Origin: Bacillus testis
Lineage (GTDB): Bacteria > Bacillota > Bacilli > Bacillales > DSM-1321
DNA length: 64,000 nucleotides
NCBI RefSeq assembly: GCF_001243895.1
Contig: NZ_LN851186.1
Location: 2,879,842 to 2,943,841 of the forward strand
Direction: 5' to 3'
Below the pieces are notes generated by a model. That model did not search any database, was not told the origin of the DNA, and saw only the letters and a list, made by a program, of their open reading frames with translations. The translations under genes were made by a program, and so were the position numbers. This document shows positions 37,187-49,121 of this stretch, piece after piece. Each line of letters opens with the position of its first letter. Position 1 is the first letter of the stretch.

Positions 37187-38512
37187 TCATCCTTCCTCAT
37201 TCTTCTTTAGTTCTCTTACCACTATTCTTGATCCTTCTGTCTTAACGACTTTCACCTCAACACCAGGTGCTATGAAACTTCCTTCCGACACTACATCAAT
37301 ACGTTCCTCATCAATGAAGGCGATTCCGGATGGACGGAGCGGAGTCACTGCAACTCCAGTGCGGCCGATCAACTCAAGCCGATTAATATTCGACACATAT
37401 CCGTTTTCACTGTTTGTTGAATCTGTTAAGATCATTCGTTTAAAAAATTTCATTTGTTTTCCAAACACCTTTACCATTAGGATGGACACCGTCAAAGAAA
37501 CCGCAAGCGCTATAAGAATGGACAAGGCCATATGCGTATTGTTCTCGCCAGCAATGAACAGGCTGCCGATAATAGAAGCGAATCCAATAGCCCCGATCAC
37601 CCCTCCTGGTACAATGAGTTCCAACAGAATGAGTGCAATTCCTAATACAAACATAATAAGCGATTCATACCCCGTTAGCCCTGCCACTAAATGGCCGTAG
37701 AAAAAGAGAAACAGAGAAGCGAGGCCTGTAAGCCCCGGCAACCCAAAGCCCGGAGAAAACAACTCAATAACCAAACCAATGCAGCCAACCGTCAATAATA
37801 TGGGAATAACAACGGGATTGGTCAGAAACCTGGCCGCTTTTTCAGCAAAGCTTTCATTGATATGGCGCACATCTGCATCATCATATTTCAAGGTATGCAA
37901 CAGGTCTTTTTGGTCCTTTACTGTTCCTTCACTGTATCCGGCTTGCAAGGCCTGCTTTTCCGTCAGTGTCAATAACTTTCCCTGTCCAGCTCCATATTCA
38001 TCCAATGAATTATTCTCATCCGTCATCGCCAGGGCAAATTTAGGGTCGCGACCATTCTGTTCGGCTGCTGCTTTCATGGCTGCCTGCCAAGACGACTGTG
38101 CTTTTTTTCCTGCGGCATTTCCCTGTTGATCAATAATCGCGGCTGCCCCCATTGTAGCATTATGCGACATATAGATTTCCTCTGCATTTAAAGCGATATA
38201 GGCCCCTGCCGATAGTGCATGATTATCTACCCAGGCAATTGTCTTAATATCTGTATCTGCAAATAATTTGGCAATTTTCCAGGCTGAATCCACCATTCCG
38301 CCCGGTGTATTAATACGGAAGATGATTGCTTTGGCCTTATTTTCTTCCGCTTCTGCAATCGCTCTCTTTAAAAACGCATACAAGCCGTCCTCGACCGTTT
38401 CTTCAATCGGCACTATATATACCTTTGCGCTATCCGCACTCGCTTGGACAGGAGCGAATAAACCGCAAGCCAGCAAAAAGAGCAACAAAAAGGGCAGCAC
38501 CCATTTGTGCAC
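37187..38512 (-). CDS. yqeZ: NfeD-family membrane serine protease YqeZ
   Basis: A 441-residue NfeD1b-type protein. A signal peptide (about 1-28) precedes a ClpP/SppA-like protease domain (about 30-210) with [15 protein letters not shown] and the serine motif [10 protein letters not shown]. Four to five membrane segments (about 225-350) and a C-terminal OB fold (about 370-435) follow. NfeD proteins partner with flotillins such as FloA, encoded next. GTG 38512 ([12 protein letters not shown]) is chosen because AAAGGAGG lies seven bases upstream; the open frame starts earlier at 38551 without one. Confidence 0.93.
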   Translation of the reverse strand: MHKWVLPFLLLFLLACGLFAPVQASADSAKVYIVPIEETVEDGLYAFLKRAIAEAEENKAKAIIFRINTPGGMVDSAWKIAKLFADTDIKTIAWVDNHALSAGAYIALNAEEIYMSHNATMGAAAIIDQQGNAAGKKAQSSWQAAMKAAAEQNGRDPKFALAMTDENNSLDEYGAGQGKLLTLTEKQALQAGYSEGTVKDQKDLLHTLKYDDADVRHINESFAEKAARFLTNPVVIPILLTVGCIGLVIELFSPGFGLPGLTGLASLFLFFYGHLVAGLTGYESLIMFVLGIALILLELIVPGGVIGAIGFASIIGSLFIAGENNTHMALSILIALAVSLTVSILMVKVFGKQMKFFKRMILTDSTNSENGYVSNINRLELIGRTGVAVTPLRPSGIAFIDEERIDVVSEGSFIAPGVEVKVVKTEGSRIVVRELKKNEEG

Positions 38513-38661
38513 ACCTATTCCTCCTTTCCAAAATGTCATGCATGTTACCATTTTATACGATTCTCCAACATAAAGGTTTCAATATTGCTAATTATTTTTT
38601 CCGTTTATCGTACAATCGAGACTAAGCAGCTATTCATCTACTGTAAGCATAAAAAAAGTAT

Positions 38662-38697
38662 TTAAAAACCGCAGGCGTCTTCACCTGCGGTTTTTAA
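38662..38697 (-). terminator. Terminator after yqeY
   Basis: AAAAACCGCAGG pairs with CCTGCGGTTTTT around CGTCTTCA. It lies directly after the yqeY stop codon, and flanking A/T make it bidirectional. Confidence 0.9.
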
Positions 38698-38703
38698 ACG
38701 AGT

Positions 38704-39150
38704 TTAAGATAGATGTTGTTGTACTAATTTATTCACAAGAGAACCATCTGCTCTGCCTTTAACTTTAGGCATCAATGATCCCATTACTTTACCCATATCA
38801 GCTTTTGAAACAGCTCCAACACTTTGGATTGTTTCAAGCACGATTTGTTCTACTTCTTCTGAAGTAAGCTGCTGAGGCATATATACTTCTACGTATTTGA
38901 TTTCGGATTGGACTTTTTCAACAAGGTCGTCGCGACCTGCTTTTGAAAACTCTTGGAGAGAGTCTTTACGTTGTTTCAATTCGCGAGAAAGGACAGTCAA
39001 CTCTTCCGCTTCCGACAACTCATCGACTCTAAGTGCATACTCTTCATTCTGAAGTGCAGACTTAAGCATACGAATGACAGAAAGCTTGTCTTTTTCCTTG
39101 TTCCTCATCGCTTGTTTCATGTCATGGTTTAAACGATCGAGAAGACTCAT
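38704..39150 (-). CDS. yqeY: GatB/YqeY domain protein
   Basis: A 148-residue helical protein of the YqeY family, related to the tail domain of the amidotransferase subunit GatB. Its pattern is [20 protein letters not shown] at the start, then [12 protein letters not shown] and a C-terminal [20 protein letters not shown]. It may bind tRNA; the cellular role is not settled. GAGGGTGG lies four to five bases before ATG 39150. It follows rpsU by 14 bases and shares its promoter and terminator. Confidence 0.93.
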   Translation of the reverse strand: MSLLDRLNHDMKQAMRNKEKDKLSVIRMLKSALQNEEYALRVDELSEAEELTVLSRELKQRKDSLQEFSKAGRDDLVEKVQSEIKYVEVYMPQQLTSEEVEQIVLETIQSVGAVSKADMGKVMGSLMPKVKGRADGSLVNKLVQQHLS

Positions 39151-39164
39151 GCTACCACCCTCTC

Positions 39165-39338
39165 TTACCATTTACGTTTTCTAGCTGCTTCAGACTTTTT
39201 CTTACGTTTTACGCTTGGCTTTTCATAAAATTCGCGCTTTCTTGCTTCTTGTAAAGTACCTGTTTTAGATACTGTACGTTTGAAGCGGCGAAGAGCATCT
39301 TCAAGTGATTCGTTTTTACGAACTACGGTTTTAGACAT
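39165..39338 (-). CDS. rpsU: 30S ribosomal protein bS21
   Basis: A 57-residue, highly basic protein [20 protein letters not shown] followed by [20 protein letters not shown] and a [14 protein letters not shown] tail, which is full-length Bacillus S21. It joins the 30S subunit late, near the anti-Shine-Dalgarno region of 16S rRNA. GGAGGGAGGGATAG precedes ATG 39338. A strong promoter is upstream and yqeY is downstream on the same transcript. Confidence 0.97.
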   Translation of the reverse strand: MSKTVVRKNESLEDALRRFKRTVSKTGTLQEARKREFYEKPSVKRKKKSEAARKRKW

Positions 39339-39408
39339 CTCTATCCCTCCCTCCGAACACAACACACTAACTCAAGATGTAACTCGTAATTACACCAGTT
39401 ACTTATCG

Positions 39409-39437
39409 ATTATAATATAAGGATAATATAAGGTCAA
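39409..39437 (-). promoter_or_regulatory. Sigma-A promoter of rpsU-yqeY
   Basis: On the minus strand TTGACC (39437-39432), a 17-base spacer, and a perfect TATAAT (39414-39409) are present. The leader contains a GTAACT (39402-39397) / AGTTAC (39384-39379) hairpin. Confidence 0.8.
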
Positions 39438-39552
39438 CTACTTGATAAAAGTTAGTTTCAATAATTTTAAACGCCAATTCTTAAATTGTAAATGATGTGA
39501 AAGTATGCATGTCCCAGTTCAGTGTCCATACACTGTACAAAGGGGTGATTAT

Positions 39553-40488
39553 GTGCGGGAAATTTTTCTTTTTGTAATGTATATCATTTTATTTCTGAGC
39601 AGTATGGCCTTGTTGCGCCACGGCCTTTTTAAGCTGACTGGGGAAAACATCTCAAGGAAGTTGGAGAAATTGACCAGCACTCCTCTAAAGAGTTTTATGA
39701 CCGGGATGGTATTTACCGCTTTGCTTCAAAGCAGCTCTGCCATCATGGTCATGACTGTCGGCCTTGTTTCGGTCGGTGCCATCACGTTTCAGCGCAGCAT
39801 CGGCATTATACTTGGGAGCAATATAGGCACGACTGTGACGGCAGAATTCATGACGTTTTCTTTCGAGCCAATCATAGGGCCTGCCCTTATCATCGGCTTT
39901 ATTTGTATGCTTTTCCGCCACACCGTTGTTAAGCATACTGGAATGGCTATTTTTGGCTTATTCATGATTTTTTTCTGCATCGGTAGATTTACCGCTTTGT
40001 CTGGCCCACTCATGCAGATTGATGCGGCAGCCGGTATTTTCCGCCAGGCCGACCATCATCTTTTTTGGGCGGTTGTCCTGGGAGCCGCAATAGCAGCTAC
40101 TATTCATTCTGGTACGGCTACCATAGCGATTGCAATGGGGTTCATAGCCGGTGGGCAACTTGCTCCGGATACCGGGATTGCCATTATGCTCGGATCCAAT
40201 ATCGGGACTTGCGTGACTGGGTATATCGCCAGTCTTGGAGCCGGACAAGCCGCTAAGTGGACTGCCTATGCCCATATTTGGCTAAACGTATTGGGTGTCG
40301 TTGTTTTCTACCCCTTTATTCATACACTGCAGCATACAGCCGCCCTTTTCACGGATGATCCCGCTAAACAACTGGCACATGCCAGCGTAATCTTCAACCT
40401 TGCCTGTTCATTGCTTGTGCTGCCATTCACAGGCCATTTTTCCAGATTCATTACAACGATCCATCGTTCCAAAAGCAAAAAAATATAA
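39553..40488 (+). CDS. yqeW: Na+/phosphate cotransporter family protein YqeW
   Basis: A 311-residue membrane protein with the two NptA-type repeats LLQSSSAIMVM/GSNIGTTVTA (about 42-85) and IHSGTATIAI/GSNIGTCVTG (about 180-225), and eight or so membrane segments. It lacks the PhoU-like tail of the relative near 1-2.6 kb. It probably transports phosphate or a similar anion with sodium. GTG 39553 (MREIFLFVMYIIL) is chosen because AAGGGGTG lies five bases upstream; the longer open frame from 39505 has no such site. B. subtilis has yqeW in the same place. Confidence 0.88.
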   Translation: MREIFLFVMYIILFLSSMALLRHGLFKLTGENISRKLEKLTSTPLKSFMTGMVFTALLQSSSAIMVMTVGLVSVGAITFQRSIGIILGSNIGTTVTAEFMTFSFEPIIGPALIIGFICMLFRHTVVKHTGMAIFGLFMIFFCIGRFTALSGPLMQIDAAAGIFRQADHHLFWAVVLGAAIAATIHSGTATIAIAMGFIAGGQLAPDTGIAIMLGSNIGTCVTGYIASLGAGQAAKWTAYAHIWLNVLGVVVFYPFIHTLQHTAALFTDDPAKQLAHASVIFNLACSLLVLPFTGHFSRFITTIHRSKSKKI

Positions 40489-40495
40489 TTATAAG

Positions 40496-40533
40496 TAAAA
40501 AAACAGACCCTTTGTAGGGCCTGTTTTTTTACT
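40496..40533 (+). terminator. Terminator after yqeW
   Basis: AAAAAAACAG-CCCT pairs with AGGG-CTGTTTTTTT around TTGT, just after the yqeW stop codon. Confidence 0.85.
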
Positions 40534-40603
40534 GGCATTCATCATCGCTATCAGCCAATCTGCGCTTACTAAATCAGTACTTCTTCATGCACCAAGAGTG
40601 GTT

Positions 40604-41953
40604 TTAGGCTTCTAATAAAGATTTTTCTTGGGGAAGCATCACTTTTACAAATTGGCCCTCATTATAAGGATAACCCGCTTTTGTGATCTTAACTTTCACT
40701 AATTCCCCAATCATATCCTCACTGCCTGAGAAAACGACTTTTAAATAATTATCCGTATAGCCTACATATGAATTTTCTTTGCCATCTTCCGTGAAACGCT
40801 CTTCCGGAATGATTTCCAATACTTCGTCTTCAAACTGCGAAGCATATTCTTTGGCCAGTTGGTCGCTTAGTTCAATCAAACGGTGAACACGCTCATTCTT
40901 CACTTCTTCATCCACTTGGTCAGTCATTCTGGCCGCAGGCGTACCTGTACGTTTGGAATACGGGAAGACATGCAGTTCACTGAATTTATGGTCTTTAATA
41001 AAGTTGTATGTTTCCATAAACTCTTCTTCTGTTTCGCCAGGGAAACCAACAATGACATCAGATGTGATGGCAAGGCCCGGAAGTGCTTCTTTTAAAGCTT
41101 GGATACGTTCCCCGAAGAAATCCATGCGATATTTTCTTCTCATTCTCTTCAGTACCGTATCCGAACCGGATTGAATTGGAATATGCAAATGGCGGACAAC
41201 TTTCTTAGAGCGTCTAAGCACCTCGATAACCTCATCTGAAATCTGGCTTGCTTCGATGGATGAAATACGGATCCGTTTCAGTCCATCTACCTTGTTTTCA
41301 AGGTCTTGAAGCAACATTGCAAGATTATAATCCTTCAGGTCTTCACCATAACCGCCCGTATGGATCCCTGTCAAAACGATTTCTTTATAGCCGGCATCCA
41401 CCAATTGCTGCGCTTGATGGACGACTTCCTGAGGATCACGGGATCTCATTAAGCCTCGGGCCCAAGGAATGATGCAGAAAGTGCAGAAATTATTGCAGCC
41501 TTCTTGGATTTTCAGAGAAGCACGCGTACGGTCTGTGAATGCCGGGACATCCAGCTCTTCATAAACACGTGATTTCATGATGTTGCCTACTCCATTAATC
41601 GGTTGTCTTTCTTTTTTAAACTGTTCAATGTAACCAATCATTTTATTTCTGTCCTGCGTGCCGACTACGACATCGACACCCGGAATAGCTAGTATTTCTG
41701 CCGGGGACGTTTGGGCATAGCAACCCGTAACACAAATAACGGCATCCGGATTTTTTCTGATTGCCCGCCGAATGACCTGGCGGCTCTTTTTATCTCCAGT
41801 ATTGGTAACAGTGCATGTATTGATTACATATACATCAGAGGTTTCTTCAAAGTCCACTCTCTCGTAATTCTCTGCCTTGAATAGCTGCCATATAGCTTCA
41901 GTTTCATAATGATTTACTTTACATCCTAGTGTATGGAAAGCAACAGTTGCCAT
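40604..41953 (-). CDS. mtaB: tRNA t6A37 methylthiotransferase MtaB
   Basis: A 449-residue radical-SAM methylthiotransferase that converts t6A37 to ms2t6A37 in tRNA. The N-terminal UPF0004 domain has ATVAFHTLGCKVNHYETEA, NTCTVTN and VTGCYAQ, whose cysteines hold one 4Fe-4S cluster. The radical-SAM motif GCNNFCTFCIIPWARG (about 147-162) holds the other. A C-terminal TRAM domain follows (about 375-440). ATG 41953 follows GGGGTGAAAAG. It lies five bases after rsmE and belongs to the same transcript. Confidence 0.95.
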   Translation of the reverse strand: MATVAFHTLGCKVNHYETEAIWQLFKAENYERVDFEETSDVYVINTCTVTNTGDKKSRQVIRRAIRKNPDAVICVTGCYAQTSPAEILAIPGVDVVVGTQDRNKMIGYIEQFKKERQPINGVGNIMKSRVYEELDVPAFTDRTRASLKIQEGCNNFCTFCIIPWARGLMRSRDPQEVVHQAQQLVDAGYKEIVLTGIHTGGYGEDLKDYNLAMLLQDLENKVDGLKRIRISSIEASQISDEVIEVLRRSKKVVRHLHIPIQSGSDTVLKRMRRKYRMDFFGERIQALKEALPGLAITSDVIVGFPGETEEEFMETYNFIKDHKFSELHVFPYSKRTGTPAARMTDQVDEEVKNERVHRLIELSDQLAKEYASQFEDEVLEIIPEERFTEDGKENSYVGYTDNYLKVVFSGSEDMIGELVKVKITKAGYPYNEGQFVKVMLPQEKSLLEA

Positions 41954-41958
41954 TCTTT

Positions 41959-42711
41959 TCACCCCATTAATTCTAATTGATACGAAACAGCCGACAATAC
42001 ATATAAAGGCGCTGTTTCTGTCCGTAAAATTCTCGGTCCAAGCCCGCATGCCGTAAATCCGGCATCTTTAAGCGCAGACACTTCTTTATCCGTAAGACCG
42101 CCTTCCGGCCCAAAGACTACTATAACAGATGCACCAGGCTTCATCACTTTCAGCGCTTGATGCAAAGCGCTTTTTTCGCCTTGCTTGGCCTCTTCTTCAA
42201 AAGCCACAAGCAACACATCATAATTAGCGGCCCTATTTAACAGCTGGGCCAGTGTAACCGGCTGTTCGACTGAAGGCACATGCGTGCGGTGCGACTGCTC
42301 TGCCGCTTCTTTGGCGATTTTTTGCAATCGGTCTATTTTTTTGGAAGCCTTTTTGGAATCCCACTTTACAATGGAACGATCCGAAATAAAAGGGATAAAC
42401 GAACTGGCACCGAGCTCGGTCCCTTTTTGCACAATATACTCCAATTTATCCCCTTTAGGCAAACCGCTGACAATTGTAATATGGACAGGCATTTCCTTTT
42501 CTTCTTCCATCCATTTTATTACATGACCGATTACCGCTTCACTGGTAATTTCTTCGATTGAAACCAGCGCAGCTTTACCGTCATCGAACACACAGATAAT
42601 CTCTTCGCCCGCTGACATGCGCAGTACATTGGCAATATGGTGGCGGTCGTCACCGATAATGTCCACCTTGTTGCCTTCCAATTGCTTTAAGGGCACAAAA
42701 TAACGCTGCAT
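41959..42711 (-). CDS. rsmE: 16S rRNA (uracil(1498)-N3)-methyltransferase RsmE
   Basis: A 250-residue SPOUT methyltransferase. An N-terminal PUA-like domain (about 1-70, RHHIANVLRMSAGEEI) precedes a trefoil-knot SAM domain with VFGPEGGLTDKEV (about 195-207) and LGPRILRTETAPLY (about 220-233). ATG 42711 (MQRYFVPLKQ) is chosen because AGGTGG lies seven bases upstream and B. subtilis RsmE begins alike; ATG 42717 is too close to it. It is followed directly by mtaB. The 440 bases upstream of it contain no gene I can support. Confidence 0.93.
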   Translation of the reverse strand: MQRYFVPLKQLEGNKVDIIGDDRHHIANVLRMSAGEEIICVFDDGKAALVSIEEITSEAVIGHVIKWMEEEKEMPVHITIVSGLPKGDKLEYIVQKGTELGASSFIPFISDRSIVKWDSKKASKKIDRLQKIAKEAAEQSHRTHVPSVEQPVTLAQLLNRAANYDVLLVAFEEEAKQGEKSALHQALKVMKPGASVIVVFGPEGGLTDKEVSALKDAGFTACGLGPRILRTETAPLYVLSAVSYQLELMG

Positions 42712-42717
42712 TTTCAT

Positions 42718-43150
42718 TCCACCTGTTTTTAAATTTATTCCGTACGATAGCTAAGACTCCTACTTCAGCACAATTATGAAGACGAAGAAGTGAAAAAACC
42801 AAGCAACAGTAAGAACTCAGATTGGTTTTATTGATGATCCGGCGGAATAATCGAATCCATACCGATCAACGTTCCGCTTTATTTGCTGAACAGTATCCTG
42901 GCTGGTTACAGAAACAGCCTTGCCTTGTACAAAAAAAGAGCCAGCTTCCAGGATGGAAAAGCCGTCCAACATCCAGTATTAACGACTCTTATCTTCTCCA
43001 TACCTATTCAGCCTGGCAGTAATATTCGATCAGGTTGCCGGCTTGCCCCTATATGCCGGGGCATCCGCTTCTACCTTCATAAATAGGCTTACAAATAGCG
43101 TGTACAGGCCCACTGCCTTTTGCAGAAGGTCTTTTCGCTATGTTTAGGCC
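42718..43150. other. Gene-free stretch between prmA and rsmE
   Basis: About 430 bases with only short, unconvincing open frames in any direction. I see a weak inverted repeat after prmA (CTTCTGC/GGCAG near 43120) but no T-run, promoter or recognisable gene remnant. In B. subtilis prmA and rsmE (yqeT-yqeU) are close together. Confidence 0.5.
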
Positions 43151-44089
43151 TTATTTTTTTTGCGCAATGAACGCAACCCAATCTTCCATTTCTATTGTCT
43201 CCACGATTTCGAATCCTGAAGATTGAAGAGCTTCTTTGACATCGTTCTTTTTCGGTTGGATAATGCCTGAAGAAATGAAATAGCCGCCCGGCTTCAAAGC
43301 TTCGGCAACATCGTCAGTGAAGCGCATGATGACTTCCGCAAGAATATTAGCCACCACAACATCCTGCACACCATTTACACCGTCCAGAAGATTATTCTGT
43401 GATACATCAACTACATTCTGCACCTTGTTCAACTTAATATTCAGCTTCGCTGAACGAACAGCCACTTCATCAAGGTCCAATGCTTCAACATGGGCAGCTC
43501 CAAGCATAGCGGCAGCAATGCTTAGTACACCAGACCCCGTTCCGACATCAACTACCTTGTCTCCTTCTTTCACTATCGATTCAAGAGCCTGTATGCACAT
43601 AACGGTTGTCGGGTGCGTCCCCGTTCCAAATGCCATTCCTGGATCCAGTTCGATAATGAGTTCATCACTTGACACGGGTTCGTATTCTTCCCATGTAGGC
43701 ACAATCGTAAATCGTTCAGATATCTTGACCGGATGGTAATATTTCTTCCACGCAGTCGCCCACTCTTCTTCATGGACTTCCGAAATGCTGACATCGTTCA
43801 ATCCAAGATCGATCTCATAAATAATCAAATTATTAATAGCTTCTTTTATGCCTTCTACCGTTTCTCCTAGAAAACTGGTCACAGGCAAATACGCTTTCAT
43901 TACAACGCCCTCTTCGGGATAATCATCAGGGTTCAGCTGGTAGATTTCTCCGAATTGATCTTCTCTTTCTTTAAAAAGATCTTCACGGTCCTCGATAACG
44001 ACACCGCTGGCCCCCGCCTCATGAAGAATATTCGAAATCGGTTCCACCGCTTCGTTTGTTGTATGAATTGCAATCTCAGACCATTTCAT
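43151..44089 (-). CDS. prmA: Ribosomal protein L11 methyltransferase PrmA
   Basis: A 312-residue SAM methyltransferase that trimethylates L11. An N-terminal substrate-recognition domain (about 1-75) precedes the catalytic domain with [14 protein letters not shown] (about 150-163), motif [17 protein letters not shown] (about 180-195) and [10 protein letters not shown] (about 246-255). AGGAG lies about ten bases before ATG 44089. It follows dnaJ by 21 bases and is the last clear member of the hrcA-grpE-dnaK-dnaJ-prmA run. Confidence 0.96.
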   Translation of the reverse strand: MKWSEIAIHTTNEAVEPISNILHEAGASGVVIEDREDLFKEREDQFGEIYQLNPDDYPEEGVVMKAYLPVTSFLGETVEGIKEAINNLIIYEIDLGLNDVSISEVHEEEWATAWKKYYHPVKISERFTIVPTWEEYEPVSSDELIIELDPGMAFGTGTHPTTVMCIQALESIVKEGDKVVDVGTGSGVLSIAAAMLGAAHVEALDLDEVAVRSAKLNIKLNKVQNVVDVSQNNLLDGVNGVQDVVVANILAEVIMRFTDDVAEALKPGGYFISSGIIQPKKNDVKEALQSSGFEIVETIEMEDWVAFIAQKK

Positions 44090-44110
44090 GTACTGCCAAC
44101 TCCTGTTTGT

Positions 44111-45235
44111 TTATTCTCCTTTGAAGGCACGCTTCATTTTAGCAAAAAAGCCGTCTTCCTGTTCGTCATATGCTTCTCCGCTAAGTTCGGCATATTCACG
44201 AAGCAGTTGTTTTTGTTTGTCGGTCAATTTTTTCGGTGTTACCAATTTGACAATGACATGCTGGTCCCCTTGGCCATAACCTCTTACGTTCGGAACCCCT
44301 TTTCCTCTCAAACGGAATCTTGTGCCGGTTTGAGTGCCTGCAGGAATTTTCAAAGATACCTTCCCATGTAATGTAGGTACTTCGATTTCATCGCCAAGCG
44401 CAGCCTGAACAAATGTCAACGGCACCTCACAATAGATATCGTCGCCGTCACGTTCAAAGAATTCATGTGTTTTCACATGGAATACAACGAATAAATCCCC
44501 TGCCGGACCGCCATTGATACCTGGTTCTCCTTGACCTGAGACGCGCAATTGCTGACCATCATCGATACCGGCCGGCACTTTAATGGAGATTTTTTTTCTT
44601 TTCTTCACTTTGCCTGTACCGCCGCATGTAGAACATTTATTTGGAATGATTTTACCTGTTCCGTGGCAATGTTTACATGTAGTTCTATTTACGATGCGGC
44701 CAAATGGCGTATTTTGCTCGATATTGATTTCTCCGCTTCCGTTACAGTAAGAACATGTTTCAGCCTTCGTACCAGGTTTCGCACCGGTACCATGGCATGT
44801 ATCGCATTCTTCCTCCCGCGGGATTTCAATCGTTGTCTCTTTGCCGAATACCGCATCCTCAAAGGAAATGGACATTGTGTATTGAAGGTCGGCTCCTTGG
44901 CGAGGCGCGTTCGGATCACGTCTTCTTCCTCCACCGCCGCCAAAGAATGTACTGAAGATATCTTCAAAACCGCCAAAGCCGCCGCCGCTGAAACCGCCGC
45001 CGCCAAAACCTTGGTTTGGATCCGTATGGCCGAATTGATCATATTGCGCTCTCTTCTGATCATCGCTCAATACTTCATAAGCTTCCTTGATTTCTTTGAA
45101 TTTATCTGCAGCATCTTCCGCCTTATTAATATCCGGATGGTATTTTTTAGAAAGTTTACGATATGCTTTTTTTATCTCATCTTTAGAAGCTGTTTTGCTG
45201 ACGCCCAACACTTCATAATAGTCTCTTTTACTCAT
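44111..45235 (-). CDS. dnaJ: Chaperone protein DnaJ
   Basis: A 374-residue type I Hsp40. It has a J domain (about 3-70) with the HPD tripeptide in [10 protein letters not shown] and a Gly/Phe-rich linker (about 75-105). Four CxxCxGxG zinc repeats follow ([32 protein letters not shown], about 145-215), then the C-terminal substrate domains. It delivers unfolded proteins to DnaK and stimulates its ATPase. It is separated from dnaK by 190 bases containing a terminator-like hairpin. Confidence 0.97.
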   Translation of the reverse strand: MSKRDYYEVLGVSKTASKDEIKKAYRKLSKKYHPDINKAEDAADKFKEIKEAYEVLSDDQKRAQYDQFGHTDPNQGFGGGGFSGGGFGGFEDIFSTFFGGGGGRRRDPNAPRQGADLQYTMSISFEDAVFGKETTIEIPREEECDTCHGTGAKPGTKAETCSYCNGSGEINIEQNTPFGRIVNRTTCKHCHGTGKIIPNKCSTCGGTGKVKKRKKISIKVPAGIDDGQQLRVSGQGEPGINGGPAGDLFVVFHVKTHEFFERDGDDIYCEVPLTFVQAALGDEIEVPTLHGKVSLKIPAGTQTGTRFRLRGKGVPNVRGYGQGDQHVIVKLVTPKKLTDKQKQLLREYAELSGEAYDEQEDGFFAKMKRAFKGE

Positions 45236-45353
45236 AAGCTTTCAACTCCCGCTTCTTCACATAAATGTTATTTTATCATTTTGTCCTTACGGGTTGCAAT
45301 ATGAATTGCAATCCGCCTATCTTCCCCGGACTATTGCCAATCAATAAGAACTT

Positions 45354-45393
45354 GAAAAAAGTCAAAGCCCCTTATCATGACTTTGACTTTTTT
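45354..45393 (-). terminator. Hairpin with T-run between dnaK and dnaJ
   Basis: AGTCAAAG (45360-45367) pairs with CTTTGACT (45381-45388), with T-runs on both outer sides. On the minus strand it lies about 35 bases after the dnaK stop codon and could partly end transcription before dnaJ, or mark an RNA processing site. Confidence 0.7.
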
Positions 45394-45426
45394 CTGTTCT
45401 CTCTATTTTGTTCTTAGCAATGCAGA

Positions 45427-47265
<1,839 letters not shown>

Positions 47266-47301
47266 TTATTTACCTCCCATTAAAAATATGTAGTTCTTCT
47301 T

Positions 47302-47904
47302 TTATTGGTTTACTTTAACCATGGATGGTCTTAGGACCCTGTCTTTCAGCATATACCCTTTTTGCAGTTCTTCAACTACTGTATTCGGGGCAGCATCCTC
47401 TTCATTCACCTGCATGACTGCCTGATGAAGGTTCGGATCAAATTCTTTGCCGACAGCTTCAATAGGTTCAACGCCCTCTTGCTTCAAGGCATTGACAATT
47501 CCTCTATATACCATATCGAGGCCTTGAAGAATGCTGGCTGCTTCCTCATTAGCTGTTTGGACAGATAAAGCCCGTTCGAAATTATCCAATGATTGCAGCA
47601 ATTCTGCCGCAAGGCTTTGGACACGATATTTTCGAGCTGCTTCCAAGTCAAGTTTCGCCCTTCTTCTGGCGTTATCAAAATCAGCCTGCAGGCGAAGATA
47701 ACGATTTTCCATTTCTTCAGCCTTAGCTGTCAATTCTTTAATAGTTTTATTCGCTTCATCCAACTGTTGTTGCAGTGTTTCCTGATCAACAGGCTGCTCA
47801 GTTTCGTTATCAACATTTTTTTCTTCGCCTTCAGCAAAGATTTCTTCGACCTGCCCATTGTCAGCTGTTTCTTCTTGAAGCTTTTCTTTCTTTTCTTTTG
47901 ACAT
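47302..47904 (-). CDS. grpE: Nucleotide exchange factor GrpE
   Basis: A 200-residue GrpE that releases ADP from DnaK. A long N-terminal acidic coiled-coil (about 25-90) is followed by the family signature [20 protein letters not shown] and a C-terminal beta domain (about 135-200, [20 protein letters not shown]). ATG 47904 ([10 protein letters not shown]) is chosen because GGAGGTG lies six bases upstream; an in-frame GTG at 47913 is part of that site. It lies between hrcA and dnaK. Confidence 0.96.
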   Translation of the reverse strand: MSKEKKEKLQEETADNGQVEEIFAEGEEKNVDNETEQPVDQETLQQQLDEANKTIKELTAKAEEMENRYLRLQADFDNARRRAKLDLEAARKYRVQSLAAELLQSLDNFERALSVQTANEEAASILQGLDMVYRGIVNALKQEGVEPIEAVGKEFDPNLHQAVMQVNEEDAAPNTVVEELQKGYMLKDRVLRPSMVKVNQ

Positions 47905-48002
47905 GGTGCTCACCTCCCTATAACACTTAAAAAGTCTATATAGATATAAAATGAACAGATGTAGAGGGGTGATTGCTCACCCTTTAATCAATATCTCCAC
48001 TT

Positions 48003-49034
48003 CTATTCTTTTTGATACAACTTAGTCAGAGCCGTGGAAAAATCGCGTGAAAACGACTCAAGCAATGAAATGACATGAGAATAATTCATTCGAGTCGGCC
48101 CCAGGATCGCAACGCTTCCCACTTGGCTATTCGCAATGGAATAAGTCGCTGTAATCAAACTGCAATTCTCCATGGCAGGGGCTTTATTTTCACTGCCTAT
48201 TTTTACGGAGATGCCTGCCGGGTTTTCTACAAGCAACCGATACAGTTCTTTCTCATGTTCGATCATTCCCATGAGCATACGGACTTTCTCGATGTCGTGG
48301 AATTCCGGCTGGCTCAGCATATTCGTTTTTCCGCCAAAGAAAATTTTCTCTTCGGGGGCGATGCTCAATGCTTTGTCCAGCAATCTTAATATATGGTCAT
48401 ACTCATTCACATGCTTAGCGAATAGTCGGGCTACTTCATTCTTAATTTTATTTGTCAATTCGACGATTGGTACGCCGACTAGTTGATCGTTCAAGATATT
48501 CACAATCTTCTCGATCTGGCTGCCATCTATATGCGGCGGCAGGGCAATCAATTTATTCTCTACATGTCCTGAATCTGTAACGATTAAAGCAACAGCTGTT
48601 TCTTTATTCAACGGGACAAGGGATATTTTTTTCAGCTTGGTATCCAGTACTTTCGGTCCCAAGACAATCGCTGTGTAGTTGGTGATTTCCGACAGGATTT
48701 GGGCCGATTTTTGGACGAGCTGCTCCAATTCATCTATCCGGTCCGCAAATATGCTGTTGATACGTTGCAACTCCTCACTTCGAACCAACTGAGGTGTCAA
48801 AAGATGATCGACATAGTAGCGATATCCTTTTTCAGAAGGGACCCTGCCCGAAGAGGTATGGGTCTTCTCAATAAAGCCCAATTCCTCGAGGTCAGCCATA
48901 TCATTTCGGATTGTTGCAGAGCTGAATGTGATTTCACTCTTTTTTGATAGGCTTCTGGAACCAACTGGCTGTGCCGATTGGATAAAGTCATCTACAATAA
49001 CTTGGAGAATCAACAATTGTCGTTCTGTTAGCAT
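48003..49034 (-). CDS. hrcA: Heat-inducible transcription repressor HrcA
   Basis: A 343-residue repressor with an N-terminal winged helix (about 1-75, [20 protein letters not shown] and [18 protein letters not shown]). A GAF-like and dimerisation core and a conserved C-terminus ([20 protein letters not shown]) follow. It binds CIRCE operators and is activated by GroE. The ATG at 49034 has AGGTG upstream. A perfect CIRCE element lies immediately before it, so the operon is autoregulated. Confidence 0.97.
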   Translation of the reverse strand: MLTERQLLILQVIVDDFIQSAQPVGSRSLSKKSEITFSSATIRNDMADLEELGFIEKTHTSSGRVPSEKGYRYYVDHLLTPQLVRSEELQRINSIFADRIDELEQLVQKSAQILSEITNYTAIVLGPKVLDTKLKKISLVPLNKETAVALIVTDSGHVENKLIALPPHIDGSQIEKIVNILNDQLVGVPIVELTNKIKNEVARLFAKHVNEYDHILRLLDKALSIAPEEKIFFGGKTNMLSQPEFHDIEKVRMLMGMIEHEKELYRLLVENPAGISVKIGSENKAPAMENCSLITATYSIANSQVGSVAILGPTRMNYSHVISLLESFSRDFSTALTKLYQKE

Positions 49035-49049
49035 GTATGATCACCTCTG

Positions 49050-49076
49050 TTAGCACTCTTAATCATCGAGTGCTAA
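49050..49076 (-). promoter_or_regulatory. CIRCE operator
   Basis: TTAGCACTC (49050-49058), nine bases, GAGTGCTAA (49068-49076): a perfect match to the CIRCE consensus bound by HrcA. It lies 15 bases before the hrcA start codon and downstream of the promoter. Confidence 0.97.
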
Positions 49077-49087
49077 ATCTACTTAAT

Positions 49088-49116
49088 AAGTTATCAAAAT
49101 GAACTTCGATTGTCAA
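49088..49116 (-). promoter_or_regulatory. Sigma-A promoter of the hrcA-grpE-dnaK operon
   Basis: On the minus strand a perfect TTGACA (49116-49111), a 17-base spacer, and TAACTT (49093-49088) lie just upstream of the CIRCE operator. Confidence 0.7.
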
Positions 49117-49121
49117 CGGTT

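Noticed and set aside
42822-43022. 66-codon plus-strand frame in the prmA-rsmE gap
   Set aside because: No ribosome binding site, no promoter, unremarkable composition. I treat the gap as gene-free.
44549-45304. Plus-strand 251-codon open frame opposite dnaJ
   Set aside because: It is a complement of conserved dnaJ codons, with Cys/Phe-rich sequence arising from the zinc repeats. No start signal.
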